Below the pieces are notes generated by a model. That model did no database searches, was not told the origin of the DNA, and saw only the letters and a program-made list of their open reading frames with translations. From Hyphomicrobiaceae bacterium (GTDB lineage: Bacteria > Pseudomonadota > Alphaproteobacteria > Rhizobiales > Hyphomicrobiaceae): a stretch of 64,000 bases of DNA. Position 1 is the first letter of the stretch, and each line of letters opens with the position of its first letter. Of the stretch, positions 47,557-55,474 are shown in pieces. The translations under genes were made by a program, and so were the position numbers. The stretch spans positions 663,305 to 727,304 of the forward strand of contig JAGRKV010000051.1 of NCBI GenBank assembly GCA_020442165.1, in the 5' to 3' direction.

Positions 47557-48696
47557 ATGGCCGCGCGGCGCGGCTTCGATCATGAGGGCAGCGTGCGTTT
47601 TTTCAATCGAGCGTTGAGATTAAACCTCGCGCTCCAGGGCGGCGGCGCGCATGGCGCGTTCACCTGGGGCGTGCTGGACCGTCTGCTCGAAGAAGAGACG
47701 CTCGAGATCGGCTGGGTGTCGGGGACGAGCGCGGGCGCGGTCAATGCCGTCGCGCTGGCGGGGGGACTTGCAGAAGGCGGGCGCCAGGGCGCGCGCGAAA
47801 AGCTGCGGGAAGTGTGGCAGGCTGTCTATCAAGCCGGCGTGCCTGATCTGCTCCGGCTCAACCCGTTTCTCTACAGCCTGACCAGAGCGTCGTTCAGCCA
47901 GATGGCGGGGCTGATGTCTCCCTACGAATTCAATCCGATGGGCTTCGACCCGCTGCGGCGGCTGCTCGAACGGACCATCGACTTCGAGCGGATCAAGCGC
48001 ACGCGCCCGGTCGGTCTACTGATCGCAGCGACGGAGGTGGCGACGGGCAGGCCGCGTTATTTCCGCGCCAATGAACTGACCGTCGAGAGCGTGCTTGCCT
48101 CAGCTTGTCTGCCGACGCTGCATCATGCCGTCGAAATCGAAGGAAAGGCCTATTGGGACGGAGGCTTCTCGGCCAATCCCGACCTCGTGACGCTGGCCAG
48201 CGAAAGTCCGCTGCGCGACACGCTCCTCGTCATGATTAATCCGGTGGCCAGGAACGAACTGCCGACGGGGTCGCGCGAGATTTCCGGGCACATCAACCAC
48301 ATCACGTTCAATGCGCCGCTGCGCCGGGATGTGGAGCTGATTGAAATGTTGCGCCGGGAAACGGGCCGGGGCTGGCTTGGGCGACACACGGTTTCGGGGC
48401 GGCTGCAGCGGCACAGGTTCCACATGGTCGAAGCCGGACGATATACAGCGACGCTCAAGCATGAAACGAAGATGAAGCCGGATTGGGGTTTGTTTACCTA
48501 CCTGCATGGCGCAGGGCGCACTGAGATGCACAAGTGGCTGGACCGGCATGGCAGCGCGGTTGGGCGACACGAGACCGTAAATCTGGGTGCGCGCATTCTG
48601 GGACACGGGGATGCTGCCGCGTCAGGCGCACCCGCCGCAGGCGCGGGCGGTATGGTGGCCATCGAGCCCGGGCGAGCCATTGCGCGGCGGGCGTAA
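47557..48696 (+). CDS. Patatin-like phospholipase
   Basis: The 379-residue protein has the patatin catalytic dyad: the oxyanion glycine loop LALQGGGAHGAFTWGVLDRL, the nucleophile elbow GWVSGTSAGAVNAVA (GxSxG) and the DGG/A motif AYWDGGFSANPDLVT carrying the catalytic Asp. This group hydrolyses acyl lipids. No signal peptide is visible. The C-terminal tail is Ala/Gly-rich and looks disordered. It lies 38 bp after btuD and may be read through from that unit. A hairpin of repeat family A follows directly. Confidence 0.92.
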   Translation: MAARRGFDHEGSVRFFNRALRLNLALQGGGAHGAFTWGVLDRLLEEETLEIGWVSGTSAGAVNAVALAGGLAEGGRQGAREKLREVWQAVYQAGVPDLLRLNPFLYSLTRASFSQMAGLMSPYEFNPMGFDPLRRLLERTIDFERIKRTRPVGLLIAATEVATGRPRYFRANELTVESVLASACLPTLHHAVEIEGKAYWDGGFSANPDLVTLASESPLRDTLLVMINPVARNELPTGSREISGHINHITFNAPLRRDVELIEMLRRETGRGWLGRHTVSGRLQRHRFHMVEAGRYTATLKHETKMKPDWGLFTYLHGAGRTEMHKWLDRHGSAVGRHETVNLGARILGHGDAAASGAPAAGAGGMVAIEPGRAIARRA

Positions 48697-48700
48697 TCTA

Positions 48701-48840
48701 GATCGTTTCAGACTTGCGTTGAAACGATCCAAATTTCTTCGCTCACGCAGCTAACCCTCGCTACCGCTCGGGCTGCTCCGCGGGGGCGGCGCAAGGCGCC
48801 GGGCCGCAGTCGCGGCCTTAGCGCTTCCGCCTTGGCCGGA
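48701..48840. repeat. Dispersed intergenic repeat, family A, copy 1
   Basis: The segment begins with a hairpin, GATCGTTTCA (48701-48710) and TGAAACGATC (48720-48729), followed by CAAATTTCTTCGCTCACGCAG. A GC-rich stretch with GGGGGCGGCGC, TCGCGGCCTTAGCGCTTCCG and CCTTGGCCGGAAT comes next. The same series of blocks in the same order occurs at 53531-53700. It is directly joined to a family B element. Right after patatin, the hairpin could also act as a terminator. Confidence 0.6.
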
Positions 48841-48926
48841 ATCGCTCTAAGGCGCGCTCTACCTTTTTGTTAAGGGCATGTATTTTTTACGCTGAACTGC
48901 GCCTCACTTCAGCTGAACATGCCCTG
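48841..48926. repeat. Dispersed intergenic repeat, family B, copy 2 (diverged)
   Basis: It matches copies at 17261-17356 and 55199-55293 in GCGCTCTACCTTTTTGTTA, GGGCATGTATTTTTTACGCT followed by GAAC, and CTCACTTCAGCTGAACATGC with CCTGG. The 5' third of the longer copies is replaced here by the end of family A. The terminal GCATG/CATGC inverted repeat is kept. Confidence 0.65.
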
Positions 48927-49003
48927 GTATGGCTTTTTAATTTCAGATTTTTTGCTTGGCTGATGACGCAACGATGAGCGGTCACATTACCTTGTGACTT
49001 GAA

Positions 49004-49798
49004 TTAGCTCTCCACCACCTTGGCATAGCCATCGGCGATGGTTTCAGCGAGCAGCGCACGGTATTTGCCATGCTCGGGATGGTCGGCGGGGATTTGTCCA
49101 AGCGAGCCTGCCGCAAACTCCTCCTGCCGCATGTAGACGATCGGGCAAGACACTGGCATCAGCATGGCACCCTGCTTGTTGAGGGTTGTGATGAGGCCAC
49201 GCATGGCGCCCATGCGATCCAGCTGCGAGACGAGCACCATGCGCATCGCGCCTTTTGTCAGTGACACGAGGTGGATGAACATCGAGGACGCTGGGATATA
49301 GAGTCTGCCACGGTGAGAGTAGGTTGCATCGGGCCTGTCGCTTTCCTCAAAGAGTAGCGACGGCCACTCGGGATCCCAGACGATATTTGTGCGGTAGGCG
49401 ATGATGACGCCGGGCAGGGAGAACGCAGGGCGCAGCGTCAGATACGATCCGATGTAGTGGTCGACGGCGGCGCGTGTGTAGGCACCCATGTAGATGGGCG
49501 CGACCAGCCCGCCTTCGCCTTTCAGGTCCATCGGCTCGTTGGCGCCGTTGATTGGCGAACCGTCCCAGTCTGCCTTGATGTGTTCGTAGTCGAGGCCCAG
49601 CACCATGCAAACGTCAAACAACGTCTGGTCGCGGACGGAGCGGCCGCCGAGCAGATTTTGCACCGTCTTCTCATGGCAATCCGCGGCATCAGCGAGCTCG
49701 GCCTGGGTGAGCTTGCGCTCGATCATAGCCTTGCGAATTTCGGATATGGCGGTATCGCGATCACGAGGGGCGACGTTTTTCGGATTTGCTTGGGGCAT
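49004..49798 (-). CDS. XRE-type HTH protein with uncharacterised C-terminal domain
   Basis: The protein has 264 residues from the preferred start at 49798. Residues about 14-72 form a Cro/CI-type helix-turn-helix (IRKAMIERKLTQAELADAAD, CHEKTVQNLLGGRSVRDQTL). The rest (about 100-264) is a mixed alpha/beta domain I do not recognise, with YMGAYTRAAVDHYIGSYLTL, GVIIAYRTNIVWDPEWPSLL and KGAMRMVLVSQLDRMGAMRG. It may bind a ligand or another protein. The frame extends 36 codons further upstream, but that part is Asn/His-rich and lacks a better ribosome site. It stands alone; the gap 48927-49003 upstream of its stop is repeat-derived. Confidence 0.72.
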   Translation of the reverse strand: MPQANPKNVAPRDRDTAISEIRKAMIERKLTQAELADAADCHEKTVQNLLGGRSVRDQTLFDVCMVLGLDYEHIKADWDGSPINGANEPMDLKGEGGLVAPIYMGAYTRAAVDHYIGSYLTLRPAFSLPGVIIAYRTNIVWDPEWPSLLFEESDRPDATYSHRGRLYIPASSMFIHLVSLTKGAMRMVLVSQLDRMGAMRGLITTLNKQGAMLMPVSCPIVYMRQEEFAAGSLGQIPADHPEHGKYRALLAETIADGYAKVVES

Positions 49799-49947
49799 TT
49801 GGTGCTTACGATTGGGAATGCAGTGCGAAGCGATATTTATTCGGTGATGGGCTGTCGCAGGCACCCTAGCGCAATTTGCCGGTAGTTGCTGGTTTTTTCC
49901 GTTCATCCTAACAGGTGGGCGTCAGGTGCCGCCGGGCTGCAACAGAC

Positions 49948-49983
49948 AAAAGCCCCCTGGTCCGGCGGGACCAGAGGGCTTTT
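49948..49983 (-). terminator. Bidirectional rho-independent terminator after rlpA
   Basis: AAAAGCCCcCTGGTCC and GGACCAGaGGGCTTTT form a near-perfect 15-bp stem with a GGCG loop, with T runs in both directions. It ends the rlpA transcript on the reverse strand. Confidence 0.88.
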
Positions 49984-50020
49984 GACCTTGGATAGTGTTT
50001 ATCGACGAACCAGCGCGCGA

Positions 50021-50611
50021 TCAGCGGCCGAGAACGGCGATGGATACCGGCACGACGCCAGCGCCCTTCATGCCGATCTCACCGGCAGCGCGGCTCGACA
50101 GGTCGATGACACGGCCAGCCACATACGGGCCGCGATCGTTGATGGTGACGACGACGGAACGGCCGTTGTGGCGGTTCGTGACGCGCACGCGGGTGCCGAA
50201 CGGCAGGGTCTTGTGCGCTGCGGTCAGAGCGTTCGGGTTGAACCAGCCGCCGGATGCAACGCGCTGGGGCTGCCAGTAGTAAGAGGCCATGCCGCCACCG
50301 GCGCTGTAGCCGCTGCCGCTGTTGGTTACCCGGCTGCGGCGCTTGCTGCGGCGCGGCTGGTCGTCATCGTCGCTGGCGACGTTATAGGAAGCCTTGCGGG
50401 TCTTTTTCTTCATCGGGACGTAGCCATCGTCGCCATAGCTCGATGCGGCGGCCTTGTGTGAAGACTTCTTGGAATAGGACTTAGTGGACGATTCACCGCC
50501 GCCGCAGGCGACGTAGCCACCCTGACAGGACCAGTATGTTGCCTGTGCGGGAGCTGCAGACGTCAACCCAACAGTCATCGCGGCTGCTGCCGCAATCAGG
50601 AACGTGCGCAT
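50021..50611 (-). CDS. rlpA: RlpA-family septal/periplasmic protein (lytic transglycosylase-like)
   Basis: The 196-residue exported protein has a signal peptide (RTFLIAAAAAMTVGLTSAAP-AQA). A Ser/Lys-rich disordered region follows (about 35-105), then a double-psi beta-barrel RlpA domain: GGMASYYWQPQRVASGGWFN, PNALTAAHKTLPFGTRVRVT, VVVTINDRGPYVAGRVIDLS, RAAGEIGMKGAGVVPV. The catalytic-type Asp of NDRGP is present. No C-terminal SPOR domain and no lipobox cysteine are seen, unlike E. coli RlpA. The start follows AAGGAG; a Met 14 codons upstream is also in frame. Confidence 0.88.
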   Translation of the reverse strand: MRTFLIAAAAAMTVGLTSAAPAQATYWSCQGGYVACGGGESSTKSYSKKSSHKAAASSYGDDGYVPMKKKTRKASYNVASDDDDQPRRSKRRSRVTNSGSGYSAGGGMASYYWQPQRVASGGWFNPNALTAAHKTLPFGTRVRVTNRHNGRSVVVTINDRGPYVAGRVIDLSSRAAGEIGMKGAGVVPVSIAVLGR

Positions 50612-51159
50612 GAAACACTCCTTGTTTCCAACGGCTTCAAGCTGCTCAGCCATCCCGTCCGCGCGCCCCCTTGCTGTTGGGCCCCGACTGGCAATGTGCT
50701 TTCCGTTGTGCAGGCGCGGCCGCCGCCCTCGTGGCGCGGCTGATTGGCTGCCTGGAAAGCTGCTGAGCTGAACACCAGAACTTGTTCAGCCGTCGTTGGT
50801 TACGAGATGTCGTTCTGGCGCGCGGACATCAGCACCGGGCTCGAGACCGGGTCAACGCACGAATGATTTGTGATTGTTAACAGTGTTTCAGACACCTTTG
50901 AATCTAAAGAGAAATTTTATGGTGCGCGCGTGCGCGCGCGACAGCAGGCCGCAGATTTTGGGGGAGCCAGATGCCGCATCGCAGCATCGATGGTGCCTCC
51001 AGCGTGCAATTTTCCTTGGACGATATGGCTCTAGGCAAGCATTGCAGCGCGCAAAAAAGTTCAACCCGCATCGGTGTGCGCTGTGCGCTCGATGCGGGTT
51101 GATTGGGTGCAGCTTGTTGGATTGGAGTGAGGTCGTTTTTGCGAGAACTGCTGGCTGCG
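50612..51159. other. Intergenic region between rlpA and DUF2892 gene
   Basis: These 548 bp have no supported gene. They hold the reverse-strand terminator at 51053-51102, an alternating purine-pyrimidine tract of GCGC/GTGC type near 50922-50940, and an imperfect GCTGAAC/GTTCAGC inverted repeat at 50767-50790. The rlpA promoter should lie at the left end. Confidence 0.45.
51053..51102 (-). terminator. Rho-independent terminator after DUF2892 gene
   Basis: A perfect 12-bp inverted repeat, CAACCCGCATCG (51063-51074) and CGATGCGGGTTG (51091-51102), is followed on the reverse strand by AACTTTTTTG. It lies 57 bp beyond the stop of the reverse-strand gene at 51160. Confidence 0.85.
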
Positions 51160-51363
51160 TCAGGGGAATGCGGAGCCCGGCCGAAGACCAACTGCGCGCA
51201 GGATCTTGGCCAGCGGGCAGAATCCAGTGAACGATGCCTGAAACAGGTTTACGCCGACGAATGCGGGAACGGCGAGCCAGTAGGGATGAACCCAGAAGCC
51301 TGCGGCAGTGCCTGCCAGAATGACGAGGCCGGCGAAGGCCATAACCATGCGATCGATGTTCAT
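51160..51363 (-). CDS. YgaP-type DUF2892 small membrane protein
   Basis: This is a 67-residue membrane protein with two hydrophobic helices: [20 protein letters not shown] and [20 protein letters not shown]. The segment [20 protein letters not shown] is diagnostic: DUF2892 proteins end their second helix with NxxQxxxTGFCPL. The function is unknown; members often accompany rhodanese domains. The Met at 51363 is preferred over the one six codons upstream because the family starts with MNxDR. It has its own terminator downstream. Confidence 0.82.
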   Translation of the reverse strand: MNIDRMVMAFAGLVILAGTAAGFWVHPYWLAVPAFVGVNLFQASFTGFCPLAKILRAVGLRPGSAFP

Positions 51364-51671
51364 TGTGGTGTTTTCCTCCAAGCGATGGAAGTTTGCGTTA
51401 GCTTTGATGGGCGGTCAGGGCGAAGACCCGTTCGGGGTAAACTAGCAACACAGCACGTTCAACTCGGTGATTCCGATCACCCGCGCAGGATGCGCGTGTG
51501 CTTCGGGCTTGGTGAAGGATAAGCCGATGGTAGTGCCAGCTCCAGGTTCAATTCTGGGCGACCACACGGGAACGCGCTTTGCGGGCGCTCACGCACAATC
51601 GCTGGAAATTCTGTGGCGGGGTTGGTCGACTATCCTGAGAGGCGCCAGCCCAAGTGTCGACTCCGTGGCCA

Positions 51672-51883
51672 ATGGAGCCGGCCTTGGCGGATCACAGCGA
51701 TACCCCTCGCAAATTTGTCCCAACGACGGTGTGCCGGCGTCGATAGCCCATTGGTCCTGGTAGCGGCTGGCGACGCCAGGGCCGCTGATCGTGGTGACGG
51801 AATTTGTCGGCGCATCGGCGGCCACGCTTGCGGGTGGCGGCGCGATTGTGTTGCTGGCATCGCAGCTGGGCTTTGCAAGCTAG
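51672..51883 (+). pseudogene. Possible remnant of a chromate transporter (chrA) gene
   Basis: Between the DUF2892 gene and corA, one forward frame (51764-51883) encodes ATPGPLIVVTEFVGASAATL followed by a hydrophobic stretch. This resembles the TTPGPLIMVxQFVGF block of ChrA-type chromate transporters. It begins right after a stop codon and ends early. A second fragment in another frame, starting MEPALADHSDTPRKFVPTT at 51672, could be the old N-terminus. If so, most of the gene is deleted. The similarity is from memory and short, so this is tentative. Confidence 0.3.
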
Positions 51884-51917
51884 GGGGCGATCCTGGAGGA
51901 CTGCAACGACCGCGCCG

Positions 51918-52889
51918 TCACAACCAGCCTTTGCGGCGGAAATAGATATAGGGAACGAGGGCTGCCACCAGCATCAGGAGCAGCGCCATCGGATAGCCGA
52001 GCGGCCAATCGAGCTCCGGCATTACCTTGAAATTCATGCCGTAGATCGACGCGACGAGTGTTGGCGGCATGAGCATAACGGCCATGACCGAGAACAGCTT
52101 TATGATCTGGTTCTGCTCGTTTGCGATCATGCCGAGCACGGCATCGAGCATGAACGTGATGCGGTCGGTCAGAAAGTGCAGGTGTTCGATAAGCGAGCGA
52201 ATGTCACGGTGGACGATCTTGACGCGCTGGATGTCGCGGGGATTGTCGTTGCGCTGCTTCATGCCCTGGGAAAGAAACAACAGAAGTCGGTCGAGCGACG
52301 TCACGCTCTCCTCGGTGCGGGAAGTGGTTTCACCAAGATGGCCGATGGATTTCAAGGCAACGTCGAGACGCTTGGTGCGTGTTTGTTGTCCGCCCTTGAT
52401 CTGGAATGCCGCCGACCCGATGCGGTTGACCTCGTCTTGAATATGCTCAATCGAGTCAGCCATCCGCTGAATGATGCTTTCAAGAATTCCGACAACCACG
52501 GAGACGCTGGTGTCGCATTCAGCATCGCCTCTGGCTGTCCGTTGCAGGAAGAGAGCAACCGCCTTTGGCTCGATATAGCGGACAGTAACCGCCAGCCGGC
52601 CACTCAAAATAAAAGTCACGGCAGAGAAATGAGGGGCACCCCGGTCGATCGAATGGGCAATGATCGCCGTCATGACGTGGGCGCCCTGCTCAACATAGAG
52701 GCGGTTGGAAGCTTCGATCTCGCGCATTTCAGCCCGGGTCGGAATTGATATGCCGAGCAGCGCTTCGACTGCCAGATCCTCTTCCTCGGTAGGCTCCAGC
52801 ATATCGATCCATGCATGGCCCTCGGTAAGGGCGTCGAGCGTGTCGCGTTTTGCCAGCCGGCCGTTCTCAATCTGGTAGATGTTCAGCAT
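51918..52889 (-). CDS. corA: CorA-family magnesium/divalent cation transporter
   Basis: The 323-residue protein has the CorA layout: a soluble N-terminal domain (DALTEGHAWIDMLEPTEEED), a long stalk helix (LLLFLSQGMKQRNDNPRDIQ), and two C-terminal membrane helices. The GMN selectivity motif sits at the end of the first helix (MPPTLVASIYGMNFKVMPEL) and the protein ends YIYFRRKGWL with a basic tail. CorA forms pentamers that let Mg2+ (or Co2+/Ni2+) into the cell. The length is normal. I saw no Mg-sensing leader upstream. Confidence 0.94.
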   Translation of the reverse strand: MLNIYQIENGRLAKRDTLDALTEGHAWIDMLEPTEEEDLAVEALLGISIPTRAEMREIEASNRLYVEQGAHVMTAIIAHSIDRGAPHFSAVTFILSGRLAVTVRYIEPKAVALFLQRTARGDAECDTSVSVVVGILESIIQRMADSIEHIQDEVNRIGSAAFQIKGGQQTRTKRLDVALKSIGHLGETTSRTEESVTSLDRLLLFLSQGMKQRNDNPRDIQRVKIVHRDIRSLIEHLHFLTDRITFMLDAVLGMIANEQNQIIKLFSVMAVMLMPPTLVASIYGMNFKVMPELDWPLGYPMALLLMLVAALVPYIYFRRKGWL

Positions 52890-53158
52890 GGTCGAGTGCG
52901 GTCCTTGGATGTCACCGGGCTGTGCGGCTTGAAGTTTAACGCGCGAGAGCCAATCTTGATGGATGTCGGTCGGGACGTGTTTAAGGTCGTTTTGACATTA
53001 TGCTTTTCCAGGGCGTTCCGGTCTGTTTCGAATATATATTCGGCGAAAGCAATCCTGGTATGAAGGCGGGCAGCCGAGCCCATGAGCCTCGACGCGGCAT
53101 CGGGCGCCTGTCGGCGCGGGGTGGCGCAGGTACTCAAATGGCGATCAAGGAGGCGAAG

Positions 53159-53506
53159 ATGTCGATTGGCAATGCAATACGGTGCGGCAAGGAGCGCAAC
53201 ATCCGAAAACTGCTGGCCGCCGTCCCGGTTCTTGCCCTGGTGTCAATTGCGGGGGCATCGAACGCTGATGCCATTGAATGCCGGGATGATTATCAGGTGG
53301 TCCAGGGTCAGTTGCTGGCAACGCCCTATTGCGCGGACGGATATCTTGCCAAGGTCGCCCGCGGCTATGGCGTGCGCGTTTCCGCCCGGGAGATCCGCAA
53401 CAACCCCAACAAGAAGGCCGAGGTCTGCCGCTTCATGGGGCATGACACGCGCATCAGCCACATCTGCCAGCAGTATCGCAACGGGCGCCCAGGCTTTGGC
53501 CGGTAA
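53159..53506 (+). CDS. Small secreted cysteine-containing protein of unknown function
   Basis: This 115-residue product has a signal peptide (RKLLAAVPVLALVSIAGASN then ADA). The mature domain of about 75 residues has four Cys (IECRDDYQ, TPYCADGYL, EVCRFMGHD, HICQQYRNG) and the stretch ARGYGVRVSAREIRNNPNKK. The spacing suggests two disulphides in a periplasmic domain. I recall similar hypothetical proteins in other Rhizobiales but no function. The start follows AAGGAGGCGAAG, a good ribosome site; another Met seven codons upstream is in frame. Confidence 0.75.
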   Translation: MSIGNAIRCGKERNIRKLLAAVPVLALVSIAGASNADAIECRDDYQVVQGQLLATPYCADGYLAKVARGYGVRVSAREIRNNPNKKAEVCRFMGHDTRISHICQQYRNGRPGFGR

Positions 53507-53530
53507 TGGCTGTTGCCTGCAGTCGCACCA

Positions 53531-53700
53531 GGATCGTTTCAAGGTTAGATTGAAGCGATCCCAATTTTTTTGATCGTGCAGAAAACCTTCTCTGGCGCTC
53601 GCGCCGCTCGACAAGGGGCGGCGCGACGCGCAGCACCTCGGTCGTGGCCTAAAGCAAATCCGCCTCAGCCGGGATTGCGCTCGCGGATGCGGTCGATGGA
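53531..53700. repeat. Dispersed intergenic repeat, family A, copy 2
   Basis: It starts with hairpin GGATCGTTTCAA / TTGAAGCGATCC (53531-53561), then CCAATTTTTTTGATCGTGCAG. A GGGGCGGCGCG block and TCGTGGCCTAAAGC, ATCCGCCTCAGCCGGGATTG follow. It shares order and blocks with 48701-48840. The hairpin plus T7 right after the secreted-protein gene could serve as its terminator. Confidence 0.6.
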
Positions 53701-53721
53701 AGTGAAGGTACTTCGCCGGCT

Positions 53722-54261
53722 TCACGCCTTGATCGCAGGGTCCAGCGGCGGCGTTATTTCGCTGCTATCCTTGGCGCGGCGGACACGTCCGTCGAAATGG
53801 GCGCCCTCGGCAATCGCAAGCGTCTGGTGGAGGATGTCACCTTCGACCTTTGCCGACGGGCGCAGCGAAATGGTGCTGCCACGGATGGCGCCATTGACCT
53901 TGCCACGCACTTCCACGGATTCGGCGGCGACCGAGCCGGTAACGCTGGCCGTCTCGCCGATGATGATTTCTCGTCCTGCCAGGTCACCCACGATCTCGCC
54001 ATCGACCTGCAGACGGCTCTGGCAGGTGATGATGATCTTTTCGCCAGCAATGTGCAGATCCTTGCCGATGACCGAAGTGGTGACATCGGGCGACTGGGAA
54101 TTCTGGACCGGGCCGCTGCCAGACCAGCCAGCGATGGGCGGCGGTGAGGCGTTTGGTTGACTGCTGTTTCCCGCGGGGAAGAATCCTGAAGTGGATGCGG
54201 CGGACTTCCCTGGCTCGGATGTGCGGGAGGGATCGGCGGGAGGGTTTGACCTTGAGAACAC
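53722..54261 (-). CDS. Bactofilin
   Basis: The 179-residue protein has a Pro/Ser-rich disordered N-terminus (about 1-60) and a right-handed beta-helix bactofilin domain (about 62-160): TSVIGKDLHIAGEKIIITCQ, RLQVDGEIVGDLAGREIIIG, TASVTGSVAAESVEVRGKVN, GAIRGSTISLRPSAKVEGDI. Bactofilins polymerise without nucleotides at the membrane and help shape stalks, poles or local peptidoglycan growth. In stalked or budding Hyphomicrobiales such a role would be attractive, but that is inference. It stands alone. Upstream region 54262-54582 (321 bp) shows no gene and no clear promoter. Confidence 0.9.
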   Translation of the reverse strand: MFSRSNPPADPSRTSEPGKSAASTSGFFPAGNSSQPNASPPPIAGWSGSGPVQNSQSPDVTTSVIGKDLHIAGEKIIITCQSRLQVDGEIVGDLAGREIIIGETASVTGSVAAESVEVRGKVNGAIRGSTISLRPSAKVEGDILHQTLAIAEGAHFDGRVRRAKDSSEITPPLDPAIKA

Positions 54262-54582
54262 TTCGAGACACTCCTGAACGCATTACAAAATCGGAGCCGC
54301 TCAGACAGGCATGCGTGTGCTACGGCCGGTGCCGAAATTCACGAGCATTTCCCCCCGGACAGCGCAATGTCGGACCTTTGTGAAACCGGAATATGACAGT
54401 CGCACCAGACGGCGACGCCAACCGAAAACCGGTGCCAATAATCGACATCAAATTGTCTATAGTGCGGCGGCCTGATGGCTGCCAAGAATTTCTTGCCGGC
54501 GGGGAGGTCCTAGCTGCCTTGCCATGAAGCGGGTCGCGTGCCTGGAGCAATTGCGACAACGCCAGGAAAGGCCAGCCTCACA

Positions 54583-55095
54583 TCAGGCTGGATTTACATC
54601 GAGTGTGACGCCGAGCGACGCTGGCGTTTTCAGCGACTGGAAGACGACGCAATACCGTTCCGTCAATTTGAGGAGGTTGGTGCACTCTTCCTCGGGCAGG
54701 TTGCCGTCGATCTCGAAAGTCAGGCGTATGTCGCGAAATCCGACCGGGGCAGTCTTGTCCACGCCCAAGGTGCCGCGAAAATCGAGATCGCCTTCAGCGC
54801 GAACGCGACCGCCTTTGACATCGAGCTTGAGGGCGGTGGCAACCGCGTTGAGGGTAACGCCTGCGCAGGCGACCAGGGCGTCGAACAGCATGTCGCCGGA
54901 GCAGGCATGGATGCCGCTGCCACCGGTTGCCGGATGGAGGCCGGCTTCGACGATGGCGCGGGAGGTGGCGACAGAGCAGGTAACACCGTCGCCAATCCGG
55001 CCCTCAGAACGCAAAGTGACGACGGCTGCACCGGGTTCCTGCCGGTAGCGGTCCTTCAGCGGAGCCTGGAGTGCCTTCAGCTCTTCTGCATCCAC
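54583..55095 (-). CDS. OsmC-family peroxide-reductase-like protein
   Basis: The 170-residue protein shows the OsmC/Ohr pattern: ATGGSGIHACSGDMLFDALV, ACAGVTLNAVATALKLDVKG (with the conserved catalytic-type Cys of ACAG), FRDIRLTFEIDG and KLTERYCVVFQSLKTP with the second Cys. Two Cys in these positions are the redox pair of the family, which reduces organic peroxides. The subgroup is an OsmC-like (YhfA-type) protein rather than clearly Ohr. The start is the first ATG in a long gap. Confidence 0.88.
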   Translation of the reverse strand: MDAEELKALQAPLKDRYRQEPGAAVVTLRSEGRIGDGVTCSVATSRAIVEAGLHPATGGSGIHACSGDMLFDALVACAGVTLNAVATALKLDVKGGRVRAEGDLDFRGTLGVDKTAPVGFRDIRLTFEIDGNLPEEECTNLLKLTERYCVVFQSLKTPASLGVTLDVNPA

Positions 55096-55198
55096 GAATG
55101 ACCTCGTGCTGAGCCGGGTTCGATCGCGAGACAGGGTGTGAGGTTGATGGAGGCGCGCTTTCCGTTGTCCTGCAACGGTTTCGCGTGCGCCTTAGAGT

Positions 55199-55293
55199 GC
55201 GTTCATTTTCGATGGAATTGGGAAAGCGCTCTATCCTTTTGTTATGGGCATGTTTTTCACGCTGAACCGTTACTCACTTCAGCCAAACATGCC
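55199..55293. repeat. Dispersed intergenic repeat, family B, copy 3
   Basis: It closely matches 17261-17356: ATGGAATTGGGAAAGCGCTC followed by TATC, GGGCATGTTTTTCACGCTGA followed by ACCG, and ACTCACTTCAGCCAAACATG with CCCTGG. The GCATGTTT...AAACATGC inverted repeat is kept. It lies in the 379-bp gap between osmC and the peptidoglycan-binding gene, otherwise without a gene. Confidence 0.75.
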
Positions 55294-55378
55294 CTGGCGG
55301 AACACAACAGCATGGCATCTGACCGCCGTCAAACGCTGGGCTGGCCGCTCGCGGGTATACGATTGTATTTCAGAAACT

Positions 55379-55410
55379 CAAAAAGGGAGAGGCATGACCT
55401 CTCCCTTCTT
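55379..55410 (-). terminator. Terminator after peptidoglycan-binding gene
   Basis: AAGGGAGAGG (55383-55392) and CCTCTCCCTT (55398-55407) pair perfectly around CATGA. On the reverse strand TTTTTGAG follows. It lies 67 bp beyond the stop at 55475. Confidence 0.8.
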
Positions 55411-55474
55411 CTATTCGGGCGGGCGCCATTTCCAGACGCCGCACCAATCTTTTGGCAGCGCATGTCAGGCTTGC

